Shown: positions 7,920 through 16,637, counted from the stretch's first letter. The stretch is 64,000 nt of DNA from Synergistota bacterium (GCA_025060595.1 JANXBX010000001.1:124001-188000); one strand, 5' to 3'. The notes: a model not told the origin generated them from the sequence alone. Program-made: numbers and translations.

Positions 7920-8211
7920 ATATTATCTTTCCCTCTTCTAAAATCTTTTTAAAAAACGTTCTCTCCTTAATCTCCTCCCACTCTAAAGGGGTATAAATTA
8001 GCAGGTCAAGCTCCTCTTGAAAAATCTCATATAGTTCCAAAAAATCTCGATGCCTTCTAAAAAAGGTTTCTTCCGTTTCACAAACTATTAGAAGATCTAT
8101 ATCGCTTTTCCTGCTCTGGGTACCCCGAGCGTAAGAGCCAAACAAAATAACCTTATAAACGTTACTTTTGGATTCAAAATAACTTCTTAAAATTTCCTCA
8201 ATACTACTTAT
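7900..8211 (-). CDS. Minimal nucleotidyltransferase (MNT), HEPN partner
   Basis: Pol-beta superfamily nucleotidyltransferase with GSYARG followed by DIDLLI, the G-S-x(n)-D-x-D active site. It is expected to transfer AMP to the HEPN partner. The first in-frame canonical start (TTG 8145) falls inside the conserved strand VILFGSYARG, so the gene must begin upstream. The frame is open back to the TAA of the flavoprotein gene (8217-8215) and contains no ATG/GTG/TTG there. A GAGGGGTG SD lies seven bases before an ATA at 8211; ATT at 8202 is the alternative. A non-canonical start is inferred. The 20-bp overlap with HEPN supports coupling. Confidence 0.75.
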   Translation of the reverse strand: MSSIEEILRSYFESKSNVYKVILFGSYARGTQSRKSDIDLLIVCETEETFFRRHRDFLELYEIFQEELDLLIYTPLEWEEIKERTFFKKILEEGKIIYERGKG

Positions 8212-8214
8212 ATC

Positions 8215-9738
8215 TTAGCACCCCTCTTTAAATCTAAGCGAAACACCCTCTCTTTCCTTTCTAAAAATTATATGTTTAAACCAGGAATCCGATAAAAAAG
8301 GATAATCTATTCTATAGTGAGCTCCTCGAGACTCTTTTCTTTCCAAGGAAGCTTTAAAGAGAAGCTCTGAAAGCTCAAGCATGCCTTTAAGCTTTAACCA
8401 CTTATCTAATCTAGCCGGTTTCTTACCTCTAATTATCTCCCTAAGATCATGAATTTCATTAACTCCCTTAGACAAAGTCTCCCCACTTCTTATTATACCT
8501 CCGTATTCCCATACTATACTACTTAATTTCTTTTCTTCATATGTAAGAGAATCGCTTCCCATTTTAGGAAAATTAAGATAGTCTAATTCTAGCTTGACAA
8601 AGTCAACGTCCATAGCATGCAAAGCAGCCTCCCTACCAGCTATAGGACCGAAAACAGCACACTCTGTTAAAGCCATCCCCCCTACACGATTCGCTCCATG
8701 AGTACCTCCTGCACACTCTCCACATGCGAATAAACCAGGAACCCCAGTGAAACATTTATCATTTATTTTAACTCCACCCATAGTAAAGTGAGCAACAGGT
8801 TTAACTTCAAGTCCCTCCCTGCCATGTTTCTTAAGAATTTTAAAGAGAAGCGGATTTAGATCATCTATAACTTCATCGCTTAAAGCGGAAAGATCTAAAA
8901 ATACCTTTCCCTGAAGAAATATCTCTCGAGAAAGGATGTCTCTGGTTTCAAGCTCAGCCTTGGGATATTTATTCAAAAAATATTCTCCCCTTTCGTTTTT
9001 AAGTTTAGCACCGTGAGCAAAAAGCGAGGCATATATTCCTATCCATGCTGGTTTAACAAGCCAATAAGGATAAAACTGAACAAATTCTAGATCCATAAGA
9101 TCCGCACCAGCATCTAAAGCATAGATCAGGCTTTCTCCCGTAGTATCAATAGAATTATCACTATAAGCATAAATCTTAGCGAATCCACCGGTAGCCAATA
9201 TGGTAGCCTTAGCCTTGACCAGAAAAAGCTTTCCATCTTTTAAGAAAAGGCCACCTCCAACCCCTCCATCTCCCCTTACAAAACCTATAAAATAAAAGCC
9301 TTCCTTCAAGGAAATATCATTAGATAAAAGATGTCTTCTTAATGGAATGGTTAACTCGCTACTTTTCCATTTCAAGATTTTGTAATACCTAGACCCATTC
9401 TCATTGAGTTTTCCTCCAAACAGAGGAACTCCATACTCTTGAAGTCTCTTTATAGCAAAAGAGCTCTCATCAACAACCCTTTCAAGTAAGTTAAGCTCGT
9501 TAAGTTTTCCACCAGCTTCCCATATCTCTGACAAAAATGATCTTCTCTCGCTTTCTTTGCCTTCGAAAACAAGAAACATCGTTTGAGATATAGCTGATGA
9601 ACCAGAAAGCCCAGCCCTACCTTTTGTAAAAAGCGAGACAGAGACCCCTGTCTTTTTAGCTTCAATAGCAGCAAGAACACCAGCTAATCCACCGCCTATA
9701 ACAAGGACATCACTTTCAAATGTAACCTCAATATTCAT
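8215..9738 (-). CDS. FAD-dependent fumarate reductase/succinate dehydrogenase-type flavoprotein
   Basis: 507 aa flavoprotein of the FrdA/SdhA/NadB family. It shows an N-terminal dinucleotide motif VLVIGGGLAGVLAAIEA (about 11-27), ATGGF, the capping-domain substrate segment HFTMGGV, and GANRVGG plus a C-terminal helical domain. No iron-sulphur or membrane-anchor subunit is adjacent, so it is not a complete FrdABCD. The substrate and electron donor are unknown; L-aspartate oxidase or a soluble fumarate-reductase role is possible. The ATG overlaps the HD-GYP stop by 4 bp (ATGA), with GGGGTGAGG upstream. Confidence 0.75.
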   Translation of the reverse strand: MNIEVTFESDVLVIGGGLAGVLAAIEAKKTGVSVSLFTKGRAGLSGSSAISQTMFLVFEGKESERRSFLSEIWEAGGKLNELNLLERVVDESSFAIKRLQEYGVPLFGGKLNENGSRYYKILKWKSSELTIPLRRHLLSNDISLKEGFYFIGFVRGDGGVGGGLFLKDGKLFLVKAKATILATGGFAKIYAYSDNSIDTTGESLIYALDAGADLMDLEFVQFYPYWLVKPAWIGIYASLFAHGAKLKNERGEYFLNKYPKAELETRDILSREIFLQGKVFLDLSALSDEVIDDLNPLLFKILKKHGREGLEVKPVAHFTMGGVKINDKCFTGVPGLFACGECAGGTHGANRVGGMALTECAVFGPIAGREAALHAMDVDFVKLELDYLNFPKMGSDSLTYEEKKLSSIVWEYGGIIRSGETLSKGVNEIHDLREIIRGKKPARLDKWLKLKGMLELSELLFKASLERKESRGAHYRIDYPFLSDSWFKHIIFRKEREGVSLRFKEGC

Positions 9739-10928
9739 CGCCTCACCCCCCTTAAAAGGGAGAGCATTTCTTTATAGTTTTCCTTCAATACCTTAAAAAC
9801 GCTTTTATCAATAGGCATTTCCCCCATAATTTTAATAGCTTCTTCAGGAGACAAAGCAGAGCGATAGGGCCTTTCACTTATAAGAGCATCAAAAATATCA
9901 GCCACAGCTATTATCCTTGATAAAAGAGGTATTTCCTCCCCTTTTAAACCATCAGGATAACCATTACCATCGACTCTCTCATGATGATGCCTTACAACTT
10001 TAGCTATTACTTCAGCTCCTTTTATGTCGGAAAGAATAGAGAAAGCTATTTCAGGGTGTTTTTTCACCACTTCAAATTCCTCGGGAGAAAGCTTTCCTCT
10101 CTTATTCAGAATCTCATCAGAAATTCCGATTTTACCTATATCATGAAGAAGCGATGCTTCTTCTAAAAGCTCCTTTTCCTTCCTACTTAAACCTAAACGA
10201 TCAGCTAAATAAAGAGAGATAAAAGCTACATTTTTTGAATGATCCCGAGTATAGGGATCTTTTTCTTCCATGATAAAAGATATCTTCTCAAGCAACTTAA
10301 TCTTGGTCAACCTCTCACTATGGGAAGCCACCATTAGCATGAATATTAGCGCTATAAGAATACTAAAAGAAAAAGAAAAAAGAATTTGAGACGGTTTTAG
10401 AAATGGTATCAAAGATTTAAACTTAACTTCTGAAATTTTCACATCCCCCCTAAGATCAGGAACAAAATACTTATCTATTCCTAAGCTTTGAATCAATTTA
10501 GGTAAATCTATTTCAACCTTAACTAGCCAGTCTTCAATAACTCTCTTAACTTTTGAATCCCAAACGTTAAAGTAGATGATGATATTATTATCTATAGCTC
10601 TCATATAATAAAGACCTTCCGAAGCTATATCCTTAGGCCTCTTCACAACTTCAGCCCTTTTAACATAAGAGAAATCCTTCTCCACATAACTAAGGTTCTC
10701 TCTTATAAACTCCTCATCAGATAAGACAAAGGCATTGTAAAAATCATCCCATTGAAAGTAACCTGTAGAAATGGAACGCATGAAACCATCCAGAAAAACA
10801 TCTATAACCTGGGAGCTTCTTCTAAGTTCAGAGACAAATTTCAACCTTTGAATATTCTGAAAATAAACTAAATTAACGGAAATGGTTACTATAAAAATTA
10901 ATATAATCCACCACCTAAGCTCTTTCAA
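9735..10928 (-). CDS. Membrane-anchored HD-GYP phosphodiesterase
   Basis: 397 aa. TM1 at about 7-25, an extracytoplasmic sensor region of about 150 aa, TM2 at about 185-203, then an HD-GYP domain with HDIGK, HHERVDGNGYPDG and the conserved ADIFDALISERPYR. HD-GYP enzymes hydrolyse cyclic di-GMP. Start: TTG 10928 is the first canonical codon but lies 22 bases from the SD. GGGGAGGAG is eight bases before an in-frame ATA at 10943, which would add five residues. The gene overlaps the flavoprotein by 4 bp and follows a second HD-GYP protein. Confidence 0.88.
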   Translation of the reverse strand: MKELRWWIILIFIVTISVNLVYFQNIQRLKFVSELRRSSQVIDVFLDGFMRSISTGYFQWDDFYNAFVLSDEEFIRENLSYVEKDFSYVKRAEVVKRPKDIASEGLYYMRAIDNNIIIYFNVWDSKVKRVIEDWLVKVEIDLPKLIQSLGIDKYFVPDLRGDVKISEVKFKSLIPFLKPSQILFSFSFSILIALIFMLMVASHSERLTKIKLLEKISFIMEEKDPYTRDHSKNVAFISLYLADRLGLSRKEKELLEEASLLHDIGKIGISDEILNKRGKLSPEEFEVVKKHPEIAFSILSDIKGAEVIAKVVRHHHERVDGNGYPDGLKGEEIPLLSRIIAVADIFDALISERPYRSALSPEEAIKIMGEMPIDKSVFKVLKENYKEMLSLLRGVRR

Positions 10929-10967
10929 AATAGAGATTTTTATCTTGATCTCCTCCCCTAAAATTCC

Positions 10968-11957
10968 TCATAGCATTCTCTTTCTAATAACATCGTTTAT
11001 GAAAACATCCAGAATCTTAGGATCAAATAACTTTTCAGAAAGCTTTTCCAATCTTGAAACAGCTTCCTCTACCGTTGGGAGAAAACCAAGCCTGCCCGAA
11101 AGTAAAGCATCAAAATAATTACACAACCCTATTATGCGAGCTTGCCCTATTATCTCTCCCCTCTCTAAACCTTGAGGATAACCACTCCCATCAAAGCTTT
11201 CATGATGCTGGTAAACAGCATGAGAAATGCTAATGGCTAAGTTTCTCATATTTCTTAAAAGACCGTAACCCAACAAAGGATGCATAGCTATAGTAAAGTC
11301 AATCTCACCCTTACTTAGAAAGGAGTTTAAGAAAAAATCCTCAACACTGAGAAAAAGCTTCCCTATATCGTGAAAAAGAGCAGCTGTTCCTATATCCCAT
11401 ATCCTTTTGACTTTGTAACCTAAGCTAAAGGCTGTAAACATCGATAAAACCGCTACATTAAGCCAATGTTCCCAAAGCATACCTCCATCCTCATAACTAA
11501 AACTTCCCAGACTTATAAGCTTTCTTTCTCCTTTAAAGATCTCCCTTAAAAGCGCTAAGGTTATCTTCCTACCTAATTCAATAAAGAAAGCGATCTTAGA
11601 TCTTTCCCACTGAACAGCCTTATCGAATCTCTTCAATATTAACTCACTATCTTCCCAACTAACAATTCCAAAAGAAGCTTTCCTAAACACGCTTAAGTTT
11701 TTTCTTAATCCTGTGTAAATTTCCCTAACCTTATTCAAAAAGGGGTTCTCGAGAAGATCGCCTGACTTTTCGTAAATTTCCCTCTCGTCTTCGCTTTCAA
11801 AAACTGCAACATGAGATATACTAAATCTCTTAATACTATCTATATGCTTCTTCTCGAGAGAAACCCCCCTCTTTAAAAGAGAATATCCCTCAGGGGTATA
11901 TATACTTCTTCCAAGAAGCTCTCCCCCCTTAAGCTCATCAACTCTGACTATTTTCAA
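10968..11957 (-). CDS. Cytoplasmic HD-GYP-type phosphodiesterase
   Basis: 329 aa without membrane segments. An N-terminal DUF3391-like beta region (about 1-60) precedes an HD-GYP domain with LFHDIGK and HHESFDGSGYPQG. The downstream arginine loop is less canonical (YFDALLSGRLGFLP) than in its neighbour. Expected activity is cyclic di-GMP hydrolysis, which needs testing because of this divergence. TTG start with GAGGTG ten bases upstream. It overlaps the PseG-like gene by 20 bp. Two HD-GYP proteins in tandem, with no GGDEF partner in the window, suggest a local degradation module. Confidence 0.8.
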   Translation of the reverse strand: MKIVRVDELKGGELLGRSIYTPEGYSLLKRGVSLEKKHIDSIKRFSISHVAVFESEDEREIYEKSGDLLENPFLNKVREIYTGLRKNLSVFRKASFGIVSWEDSELILKRFDKAVQWERSKIAFFIELGRKITLALLREIFKGERKLISLGSFSYEDGGMLWEHWLNVAVLSMFTAFSLGYKVKRIWDIGTAALFHDIGKLFLSVEDFFLNSFLSKGEIDFTIAMHPLLGYGLLRNMRNLAISISHAVYQHHESFDGSGYPQGLERGEIIGQARIIGLCNYFDALLSGRLGFLPTVEEAVSRLEKLSEKLFDPKILDVFINDVIRKRML

Positions 11958-12807
11958 GTATCTTTAACACCTCTTTCATTGCATCATCTACAGAATAAGC
12001 AAGTTTAACAAAGTTAAAATTATCAAAATAAAACTTTATCCTCCTTTCCTCCATCCCACTTTGAGGAATACCAATGGTGAACCTCTCAAGAAAGACAGAA
12101 TATGCAAAAGAAAGGCCCCCAGAGGAAATAACTATAGAAGAGCACTCGTATAAAAATGCGAGATCCTTTAAAGACTTATAAAGTTTAATATTAGAAGGAA
12201 GAGAGGTCTTCGAAAAAATGGAGTAGTCAGAATTAAGGGGACCAAAGATAATATGAACATTTATGTTTTCCTTAATAGGGTTTTCCTGAATAAGATGAAG
12301 AAACTGTCTTGTAAATTTCCTCGGATCTGCCCCACCAAACGTAACGAGAATATCTCTTCCTCTAGGGGGAAGCCCCTTCAAACGTCTTATTTCTAAAGGG
12401 GGGTAAACATAATCCCAACCAGTTAAAACCTCTTTAGCTTTAAAGCTCATATAACTAGAGAAGATAAAATCAGGATAAACTAGGACATCAACTTCAAAAT
12501 TATTCATAGTACCATCGTTATCAAAGAGAACAACGAATTTCCTATCTTTGAGAGAGCCTAAGATTTCCAATACCTCCTCTTTACTAGGAAGATCTATGAC
12601 AACCCCGGAAGATTCTGCAAGTTTGGTATTAAAGGCCGTTTTTATACCTTCCCTCCATAAATCTCTTGCTATATATATAGACCTATATACGTGACCAAGA
12701 CCTTTCTCTTTAGACCCCTTACAAAATAAGGTAATCAAAGGACTCCTATAATCTTTAAGCTTTAAAGCTATCAAAGAAACAAGGTTAGTTCTTTCCTCAA
12801 ACCCCAC
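11938..12807 (-). CDS. PseG-like nucleotide-sugar hydrolase/glycosyltransferase-fold protein
   Basis: 289 aa GT-B-like protein. It contains the G-x-GH-x2-R motif (KGLGHVYRS, about residue 37) and LVTFGGADPRKFTRQFL, both typical of PseG, which removes UDP from an amino-sugar in pseudaminic-acid synthesis, and of related MurG-like proteins. No other pseudaminic or legionaminic gene is adjacent, so the substrate is open. The GTG start directly follows the dcd stop; a later TTG preceded by GAGG is also possible. Part of the long minus-strand run. Confidence 0.6.
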   Translation of the reverse strand: MGFEERTNLVSLIALKLKDYRSPLITLFCKGSKEKGLGHVYRSIYIARDLWREGIKTAFNTKLAESSGVVIDLPSKEEVLEILGSLKDRKFVVLFDNDGTMNNFEVDVLVYPDFIFSSYMSFKAKEVLTGWDYVYPPLEIRRLKGLPPRGRDILVTFGGADPRKFTRQFLHLIQENPIKENINVHIIFGPLNSDYSIFSKTSLPSNIKLYKSLKDLAFLYECSSIVISSGGLSFAYSVFLERFTIGIPQSGMEERRIKFYFDNFNFVKLAYSVDDAMKEVLKILENSQS

Positions 12808-13425
12808 CTATAATTTATCCTTTCCTTCTTTCATCTTTTTAAGTATCTCCCACTCTGGATCCTTCCACAGAAAACCAATCTCTGGAAGAAGAGAACCTAT
12901 ATATTTACTTGAAGCTTTAGAATAATCCTTAACCTCCCTATCCTTGACCTCGTGGAAAACAAGTTGAGCAATTCTTGTACCAGGATAAAGATAGAGAGGA
13001 GCTATCCCAAGGTTAGCAAGCTCAAGGGTTATTACTCCCCTGTAGCCAGGGGAAACAACAGTAGCTGTTGCTACCACAAGGCCAAGCCTTCCCCATGAAG
13101 ACCTCCCTTCAACATAAGCCATATATTTTTCACTTAAAGCCACATATTCAAGGGTGCTTGATAGAGCAAAATCTCCCGGATGAAGAACAAATGCCTGCCC
13201 CGGCTCTAAAAATATTCTTTCTCCAACCATGGGAAGAAAAGGAGCATCCCCACTTAATGGATCGAATGCTCCCATGACTCTCTTCCTGAAGAGAATAAAA
13301 TCAAGGCCAAGCCTTACATCTAGGCTCCCCTTACCGATCTGAACAGCAGGATCCAAAAGAGGTATGATCTTTATTTCACCACTTTCTATCGCCCTCAATA
13401 TCTCCTGAGAAGGTATCACTCCCAT
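12808..13425 (-). CDS. dcd: dCTP deaminase
   Basis: 205 aa trimeric dUTPase-fold enzyme converting dCTP to dUTP for thymidylate synthesis. It has the active-site segment VEGRSSWGRLGL (about 105-116), catalytic-type Glu135 in GVITLELANLG, and HPGDF. ATG 13425 lacks an SD. GTG 13419 would give MIPSQEIL, matching the usual Dcd N-terminus, so either is possible. The 50-bp overlap with the upstream unknown gene points to coupled translation. Confidence 0.92.
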   Translation of the reverse strand: MGVIPSQEILRAIESGEIKIIPLLDPAVQIGKGSLDVRLGLDFILFRKRVMGAFDPLSGDAPFLPMVGERIFLEPGQAFVLHPGDFALSSTLEYVALSEKYMAYVEGRSSWGRLGLVVATATVVSPGYRGVITLELANLGIAPLYLYPGTRIAQLVFHEVKDREVKDYSKASSKYIGSLLPEIGFLWKDPEWEILKKMKEGKDKL

Positions 13426-14134
13426 GCTTAAACTTATACCACTCCTTTCTAAACGCTCTCAGCTTTAAAGCAGTCATAAGAAGTTCACTAATATTTCTCC
13501 TATCTGTTCCCTCTTTAATTAAAATCCAACCAGCGTTAAAAAGCTCAGGAAGAGAGCAATCTATAGGAGGAAGAGAGTCTTTGAGCTGATTGATTGCAAA
13601 GCTTATATTCTCCATCACAGGGTTATCTATATCTTTATAGAACTTCAATCTAGACTCCCCTTTAGGAAACAAAACCTCTCCTAAAGCAAACTTATAAGCT
13701 TCTCCATATCTTTTTATAGCCATCTTATCAGAGGAAGGAATGTCCAATCCAATCCATCTCAAATATAAACCATAAAGATATGGATAAAGAAGAGGCTCCT
13801 CCAGGAAAAACTCCGGAAGCAGAAGGAGAAAGAAGTCTTTCATAGGATAATAAGTGGGAAACCAACCATCATAAGTGGAAACTATAGGTTTGATACCGCT
13901 TTCCTCTTCCAGGTAGGCCTTTAGAGCCCAGGGTATATCCATCCGAGAACTTCTTAAGAGGTATCTAAAAAGACGTTCAAGAAAAAGTAAATCTTTCTCA
14001 TTAGGTTTAAGAGAAAGTCTCCCTTTCAGGAATTCCAAAACCTTTAAAACCTGAGGAGATATAGAAGGAAGACTCTCAAAGCTTTCTATTTCAAGCCTGA
14101 GGCGCTCTATTCTATAAGACATTATTTCTATCAT
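13376..14134 (-). CDS. Uncharacterised cytoplasmic protein
   Basis: About 252 aa from ATG 14134; family not recognised. It is mostly helical with many aromatic residues (KDFFLLLLPEFFLEEP, PYLYGLYLRWIGL) and no signal peptide. The start is chosen because an extended -10 (TGtTATAAT, 14152-14144) ends only nine bases upstream. An earlier start would lie in the tRNA terminator. This predicts a leaderless mRNA. Its last 50 bp overlap dcd, so it heads the transcription unit running down toward the HEPN gene. Confidence 0.6.
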   Translation of the reverse strand: MIEIMSYRIERLRLEIESFESLPSISPQVLKVLEFLKGRLSLKPNEKDLLFLERLFRYLLRSSRMDIPWALKAYLEEESGIKPIVSTYDGWFPTYYPMKDFFLLLLPEFFLEEPLLYPYLYGLYLRWIGLDIPSSDKMAIKRYGEAYKFALGEVLFPKGESRLKFYKDIDNPVMENISFAINQLKDSLPPIDCSLPELFNAGWILIKEGTDRRNISELLMTALKLRAFRKEWYKFKHGSDTFSGDIEGDRKW

Positions 14135-14143
14135 CTTGTATTT

Positions 14144-14152
14144 ATTATAACA
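14144..14152 (-). promoter_or_regulatory. Extended -10 promoter, probably leaderless transcript
   Basis: TGtTATAAT on the minus strand, with the ATG of the unknown gene nine bases after the hexamer. This leaves a predicted 5' UTR of about 3 nt. It sits directly after the tRNA-Ala terminator. Confidence 0.5.
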
Positions 14153-14193
14153 TAAAAAAATAAAAGGGAGAAAACTCTTCTTGAGCTTCTCCC
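14152..14193 (-). terminator. Terminator of tRNA-Ala
   Basis: Stem GGGAGAA/TTCTCCC (arms 14166-14172 and 14187-14193) followed on the minus strand by TTTTATTTTTTTAT, 12 bp after the tRNA CCA end. Confidence 0.75.
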
Positions 14194-14204
14194 TTGCTAT
14201 CAAC

Positions 14205-14279
14205 TGGTGGAGCTGACGGGAGTCGAACCCGTGACCTCTTCCATGCCAAGGAAGCGCGCTCCCACTGCGCTACAGCCCC
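14205..14279 (-). tRNA. tRNA-Ala (anticodon GGC)
   Basis: Acceptor stem GGGGCTG/CAGCTCC carries the G3-U70 wobble, the alanine identity element. The anticodon arm CTTCC-TTGGCAT-GGAAG gives GGC (plus-strand 14245-14247). T loop TTCGACT; encoded CCA (14207-14205). Complete and flanked by its own promoter and terminator. Confidence 0.97.
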
Positions 14280-14291
14280 AAGCTATGGGAT

Positions 14292-14320
14292 ATTATAAAA
14301 GCACAACCTGAAATTGTCAA
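14292..14320 (-). promoter_or_regulatory. Consensus promoter of tRNA-Ala
   Basis: TTGACA (14320-14315), 17 bp, TATAAT (14297-14292): a perfect sigma70-type promoter on the minus strand, 12 bp before the mature tRNA. The remaining stretch to 14501 is AT-rich and I see no further gene or clear terminator in it. Confidence 0.9.
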
Positions 14321-14501
14321 GGAACCAAAAATAGAAAAATACAGGAACACCTTAACCTCATTTATGGCATTTCAAAAGGCTAAAACAGGTATATGCATTC
14401 TACCTACCCTCAAGGAAGCAAAAGTCAAACTAAAGGCATAATTACGATTAAAGCAATCTAAATCTTACCACTATGGGGATCCTTTGCTAGTAATAATAAA
14501 G

Positions 14502-15140
14502 TCAAGTTAACTTTTTACATGCGTCTTTAAGAGGACAAGCATGACAATTAGGCTTACTAGGTCTGCAGTAAGTTCTCCCTATGAGTATCAACAGTTTATG
14601 AGCTATTAATCTGTCTTCGGGCGGGAAAACCTCCATTAGTTTCAGTCTAATAATTTCATAGCTATCTTTTTGATTTACTAAACCAAATCTTTTTACAACC
14701 CTTTCAATATGCCTATCAATCGCAAATGTTTCATTATATCCAATGTGAAGAAGTATAACATCTGCAGTTTTAGGACCTATCCCATAAATGCTCATTAAAG
14801 ACTTTCTAGGGTCTTCTTCCTCAAGAACCTTTCTTATATCCCCATTCCAAAAATTTATAACTTTATTAGCAAGATTTAAAATATATCTGGACTTGCTCTT
14901 CTTTAAACCTGATAAGGATATAACCGACTCTAAAACTTCCGATTCAAGAGAGAGAATACCATGAGGAGTGACCCTGCCACCAAGCTCCTCTTTTAAACAA
15001 ATAAAAGCTTTAATAGCATTCACATCAGAGGTATTCTGAGAGAGAATTGTAGCAACTGCCACCTCAAAAGGATCAGAGGAAATAGAACTAGAGAAAACCC
15101 CTTTAAGATTAAGTCCCTTGAGAATATCTCTCAAATTCAT
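14502..15140 (-). CDS. nth: Endonuclease III-like DNA glycosylase
   Basis: 212 aa helix-hairpin-helix base-excision glycosylase/AP lyase. It has HhH YGIGPKTADVIL with catalytic-type Lys124, catalytic Asp142 in AIDRHIERV, and a C-terminal 4Fe-4S loop C192-x6-C199-x2-C202-x5-C208. It removes oxidised pyrimidines or, given the divergent AIDRH segment, possibly another lesion. The ATG overlaps the upstream secreted-protein gene by 4 bp, an unexpected operon partner. Confidence 0.88.
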   Translation of the reverse strand: MNLRDILKGLNLKGVFSSSISSDPFEVAVATILSQNTSDVNAIKAFICLKEELGGRVTPHGILSLESEVLESVISLSGLKKSKSRYILNLANKVINFWNGDIRKVLEEEDPRKSLMSIYGIGPKTADVILLHIGYNETFAIDRHIERVVKRFGLVNQKDSYEIIRLKLMEVFPPEDRLIAHKLLILIGRTYCRPSKPNCHACPLKDACKKLT

Positions 15141-16621
15141 GACTTATCACATAAACCCTTAACTGGAGCCATTATTTTCATACCATTAGATAAGGTCAAA
15201 ACAATCCTTAAAACGCCCAAGTCCAGAGATTTTGAGTCTTCCCAATGACACCACAAATTGTAAACCTTACGGCCATAGACTTTAAGATAAAGAGAACCAT
15301 CATACGCGCTTAAAAGCCTTCCATTTTCATCAGTGACTGCTATAACAGGACAACCATCTCCAAGATAAGTATTCCAACTAGCTAAAGAATTGGTAGTGGA
15401 ATAAAGTTCTATACCAGTTATAATACCGTTTCCCTCAAGTACAAGCTTTAGATGAAGGTCTGGTTTAGAATCTCCCTTTATCTCCTCAGAAACTGAAACA
15501 TAATCCTCTGATCCAATTCCTGAAATAGCACATTCCCTTACAGTAATTGGATATTTATAAATTTCTTCTTTCTTAACAGGAAAATCTACCTTCCTTCCGT
15601 CAGAAAGCCAGAGAAAAACTTTATATGAATATTCTTCGCGCGTCATTACTCCAGAATCACAAACATAAAGATTAAGAGTATCTTCCCCTTTGACTGGAAT
15701 GTTTATACTTCCTGAAGGAAGGTTCAGAAACTTACCTGACTTATCTAAAACAGCTATAGCTGGTATCCCATCACCAGGGATTGTATTCCAAGAGGTAATG
15801 TTGTTTTTACCATACCCTCTTACTTCAATAGCTTTTATAGCAACTCCAACCCCTTCAACCTCTATCAAAAATCTCCCATCTCTAAAACCATCAGGGCCAA
15901 TCTCTTCAGAAAAATTAACATGATCATAATCAGAAATGCCATAAAATAAAGCATCCTTAATCCTAAAGAAGCTTTTCTCAGGCAAAGCTGGTTTCAGTTC
16001 CCAGCTATAAAACTCAGCAGCTGATGAATACTCACCAATCGACTTAGCAAAAAAGCCTATATATTTAAATAGTTCTTCCTTAAGGTTAAGCTTACCAAGA
16101 AATTCCCAATCTCCATCTAAATCAGCTTTAAAATAAAAACTGATTTCATTCTTGCTTTTCCTAACTTTCAAAAGACCTTCTTTAGACTTAAACGGAACTT
16201 CAAAAGCATATCCTAAGCTACACTTTTTGGGAAGGCTTCCCGCAAGAACAAGTTTATCCCTATCGTGTGGACCAAACAAAAGATGATAAGTTTTAGACTC
16301 ACCGCCATCCCAAAGAATTAGGCCGAAAGAGGAACCAGGATACCTTTTCTTAGCTTTAAAATGAGAGGTAAATTCCCAATCTCCCAAAGGAACCTCTTTA
16401 ACTAAAAGTGGGGCTCCCTTTTTTGTCTCTCCTTTTCTATAACAAAGGCTAATATCCTGATAAGGATTCGAATAAAGAAATAAATGATAAGAAGTATAAA
16501 AGAAATAAAGGTCATTACCTTCAGGGTCACTCCAGAACCATCCCTGAGCCTGTGAGTGAATACAACTAAGAAAAGTAAAAACTATACAAAAAACAGTTAG
16601 AAGAATTTTTATAACACTCAT
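15137..16621 (-). CDS. Secreted protein with lectin-like and tandem beta domains
   Basis: 494 aa with a signal peptide (hydrophobic 5-20; FLSC near 19-20 could be a weak lipobox). Residues about 25-210 resemble a concanavalin-like (DUF1349-type) fold (FGLILWDGGE...FGPHDRD). Two C-terminal copies of a roughly 110-aa beta unit share SWNT-x-GDG-PxIAV (about 270-370 and 385-490). Probably an envelope or extracellular carbohydrate-binding protein; ligand unknown. An extended -10 (TGtTATAAT, 16646-16638) lies just upstream, giving a very short 5' UTR. Confidence 0.6.
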   Translation of the reverse strand: MSVIKILLTVFCIVFTFLSCIHSQAQGWFWSDPEGNDLYFFYTSYHLFLYSNPYQDISLCYRKGETKKGAPLLVKEVPLGDWEFTSHFKAKKRYPGSSFGLILWDGGESKTYHLLFGPHDRDKLVLAGSLPKKCSLGYAFEVPFKSKEGLLKVRKSKNEISFYFKADLDGDWEFLGKLNLKEELFKYIGFFAKSIGEYSSAAEFYSWELKPALPEKSFFRIKDALFYGISDYDHVNFSEEIGPDGFRDGRFLIEVEGVGVAIKAIEVRGYGKNNITSWNTIPGDGIPAIAVLDKSGKFLNLPSGSINIPVKGEDTLNLYVCDSGVMTREEYSYKVFLWLSDGRKVDFPVKKEEIYKYPITVRECAISGIGSEDYVSVSEEIKGDSKPDLHLKLVLEGNGIITGIELYSTTNSLASWNTYLGDGCPVIAVTDENGRLLSAYDGSLYLKVYGRKVYNLWCHWEDSKSLDLGVLRIVLTLSNGMKIMAPVKGLCDKS

Positions 16622-16637
16622 TTTCTTCCGTAATCAA

